Shown here: positions 63,784 to 64,000 of the stretch, piece by piece
Position numbering within the stretch: the first letter of the stretch is position 1
Layout of the letters: each line of letters starts with the position of its first letter
NCBI GenBank assembly: GCA_025765595.1
Contig: JAIVFH010000025.1
Location: 288,179 to 352,178 of the forward strand
Length of the DNA: 64,000 nucleotides
From: Obelidium mucronatum
Lineage: Eukaryota; Chytridiomycota; Chytridiomycetes; Chytridiales; Chytriomycetaceae
Reading direction: 5' to 3'
Made by a program: the position numbers and the translations under genes
The notes under the pieces: model-generated
Seen by the model: only the letters and a program-made list of their open reading frames with translations
What the model was told of the DNA's origin: nothing
Databases searched by the model: none

Positions 63784-64000
63784 AAATTGGGCTGCTTTGG
63801 AATTGGGCTGCTTTGGAATTAGGCAGCCTAATTGGGCTGCTTTGGGGAATTGGGCTGGTTCGGAATATTAGGCAGCCTAATTGGGCTGGTTCGGAATATT
63901 AGGCAGCCTAATTGGGCTGGTTGGGAATATTAGGCAGCCTAATTGGGCTGGTTGGAATATTAGGCAGCCTAATTGGGCTGGTTCGGAATATTAGGCAGCC
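63784..64000. repeat. 31-bp minisatellite continuing past the window end
   Basis: From 63848 a 31-bp unit (AATTGGGCTGGTTCGGAATA plus TTAGGCAGCCT) repeats with starts at 63848, 63879, 63910, 63941 and 63971. Small changes (GGTTCGG, GGTTGGG, GGTTGG) and one 1-bp deletion mark the copies. Upstream, 63784-63847 holds shorter related units with GGGCTGCTTTGG. GGGCTG and GGCAGCC are near-inverted, so each unit can fold. The array is cut by the window edge. Confidence 0.9.

Noticed and set aside
63784..64000. CRISPR array
   Set aside because: Repeats are directly adjacent with no unique spacers and the genome is eukaryotic; this is a minisatellite.

Overview
The window is eukaryotic nuclear DNA, most likely from a zoosporic (chytrid-type) fungus. 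Almost every gene is interrupted by short GT-AG introns of about 45-100 nt, and genes are tightly packed on both strands. Typical fungal genes are present: a trifunctional TRP protein, FAD1, ALG7 and VPS15. A BBSome gene (BBS4) points to a flagellated stage. A Groucho/TLE-type corepressor, a GnT-I glycosyltransferase, two diverged G-alpha genes and a Crinkler-like protein fit an early-diverging fungus better than a yeast or mould. The species cannot be fixed from sequence alone. Most gene models were spliced by hand from the six-frame reading. Where exon lists are given, they keep frame from start to stop.

Layout. 1-599: 3' end of a membrane-protein gene. 809-4060 (+): an SR splicing factor, then DCAF11. 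4206-7193 (-): Groucho/TLE corepressor. 7879-14448 (+): VPS15 in 26 exons. 14712-15433 (+): small heat-shock protein with an HSE/TATA promoter. 15709-17619 (+): secreted S33 peptidase. 17786-21076 (-): two-module AAA+ ATPase, divergent over 48 bp from FAD synthase (21125-22329, +). 22350-24000 (-): ACOT9-like thioesterase. 24050-25757 (-): unknown gene. 25946-29676: head-to-head pair of G-alpha genes, followed by a decayed kinase. 30862-33701 (-): trifunctional TRP gene. 33854-35588 (+): ALG7. 35988-38231 (+): secreted multicopper oxidase. 38578-39375 (-): Cys-rich GPI-type protein. 39787-41163 (+): TMEM68-like acyltransferase. 41221-42759 (-): ULP/SENP protease. 42981-44003 (+): proline-rich repeat protein. 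44062-45483 (-): second ACOT9 paralogue. 45602-48677 (-): coiled-coil protein. 48852-51767 (+): histidyl-tRNA synthetase fused to an eEF1B exchange domain. 51847-55151 (-): XPB helicase, divergent over 38 bp from BBS4 (55190-56450, +). 56491-58268 (-): GnT-I. 58588-59615 (-): Crinkler-like nuclease-domain protein. 60500-63382: non-LTR retrotransposon between telomere-like TTAGGG motifs. 63412-64000: tRNA-like sequence and a 31-bp minisatellite running off the window.

The most striking observation is the HisRS-eEF1B fusion. One continuous exon joins a complete class II HisRS to the acidic region and GEF domain of elongation factor 1B. The left 59 kb is gene-dense and housekeeping in character. 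The last 5 kb has an accessory, subtelomere-like character: CRN-like gene, retroelement, TTAGGG motifs and minisatellite.
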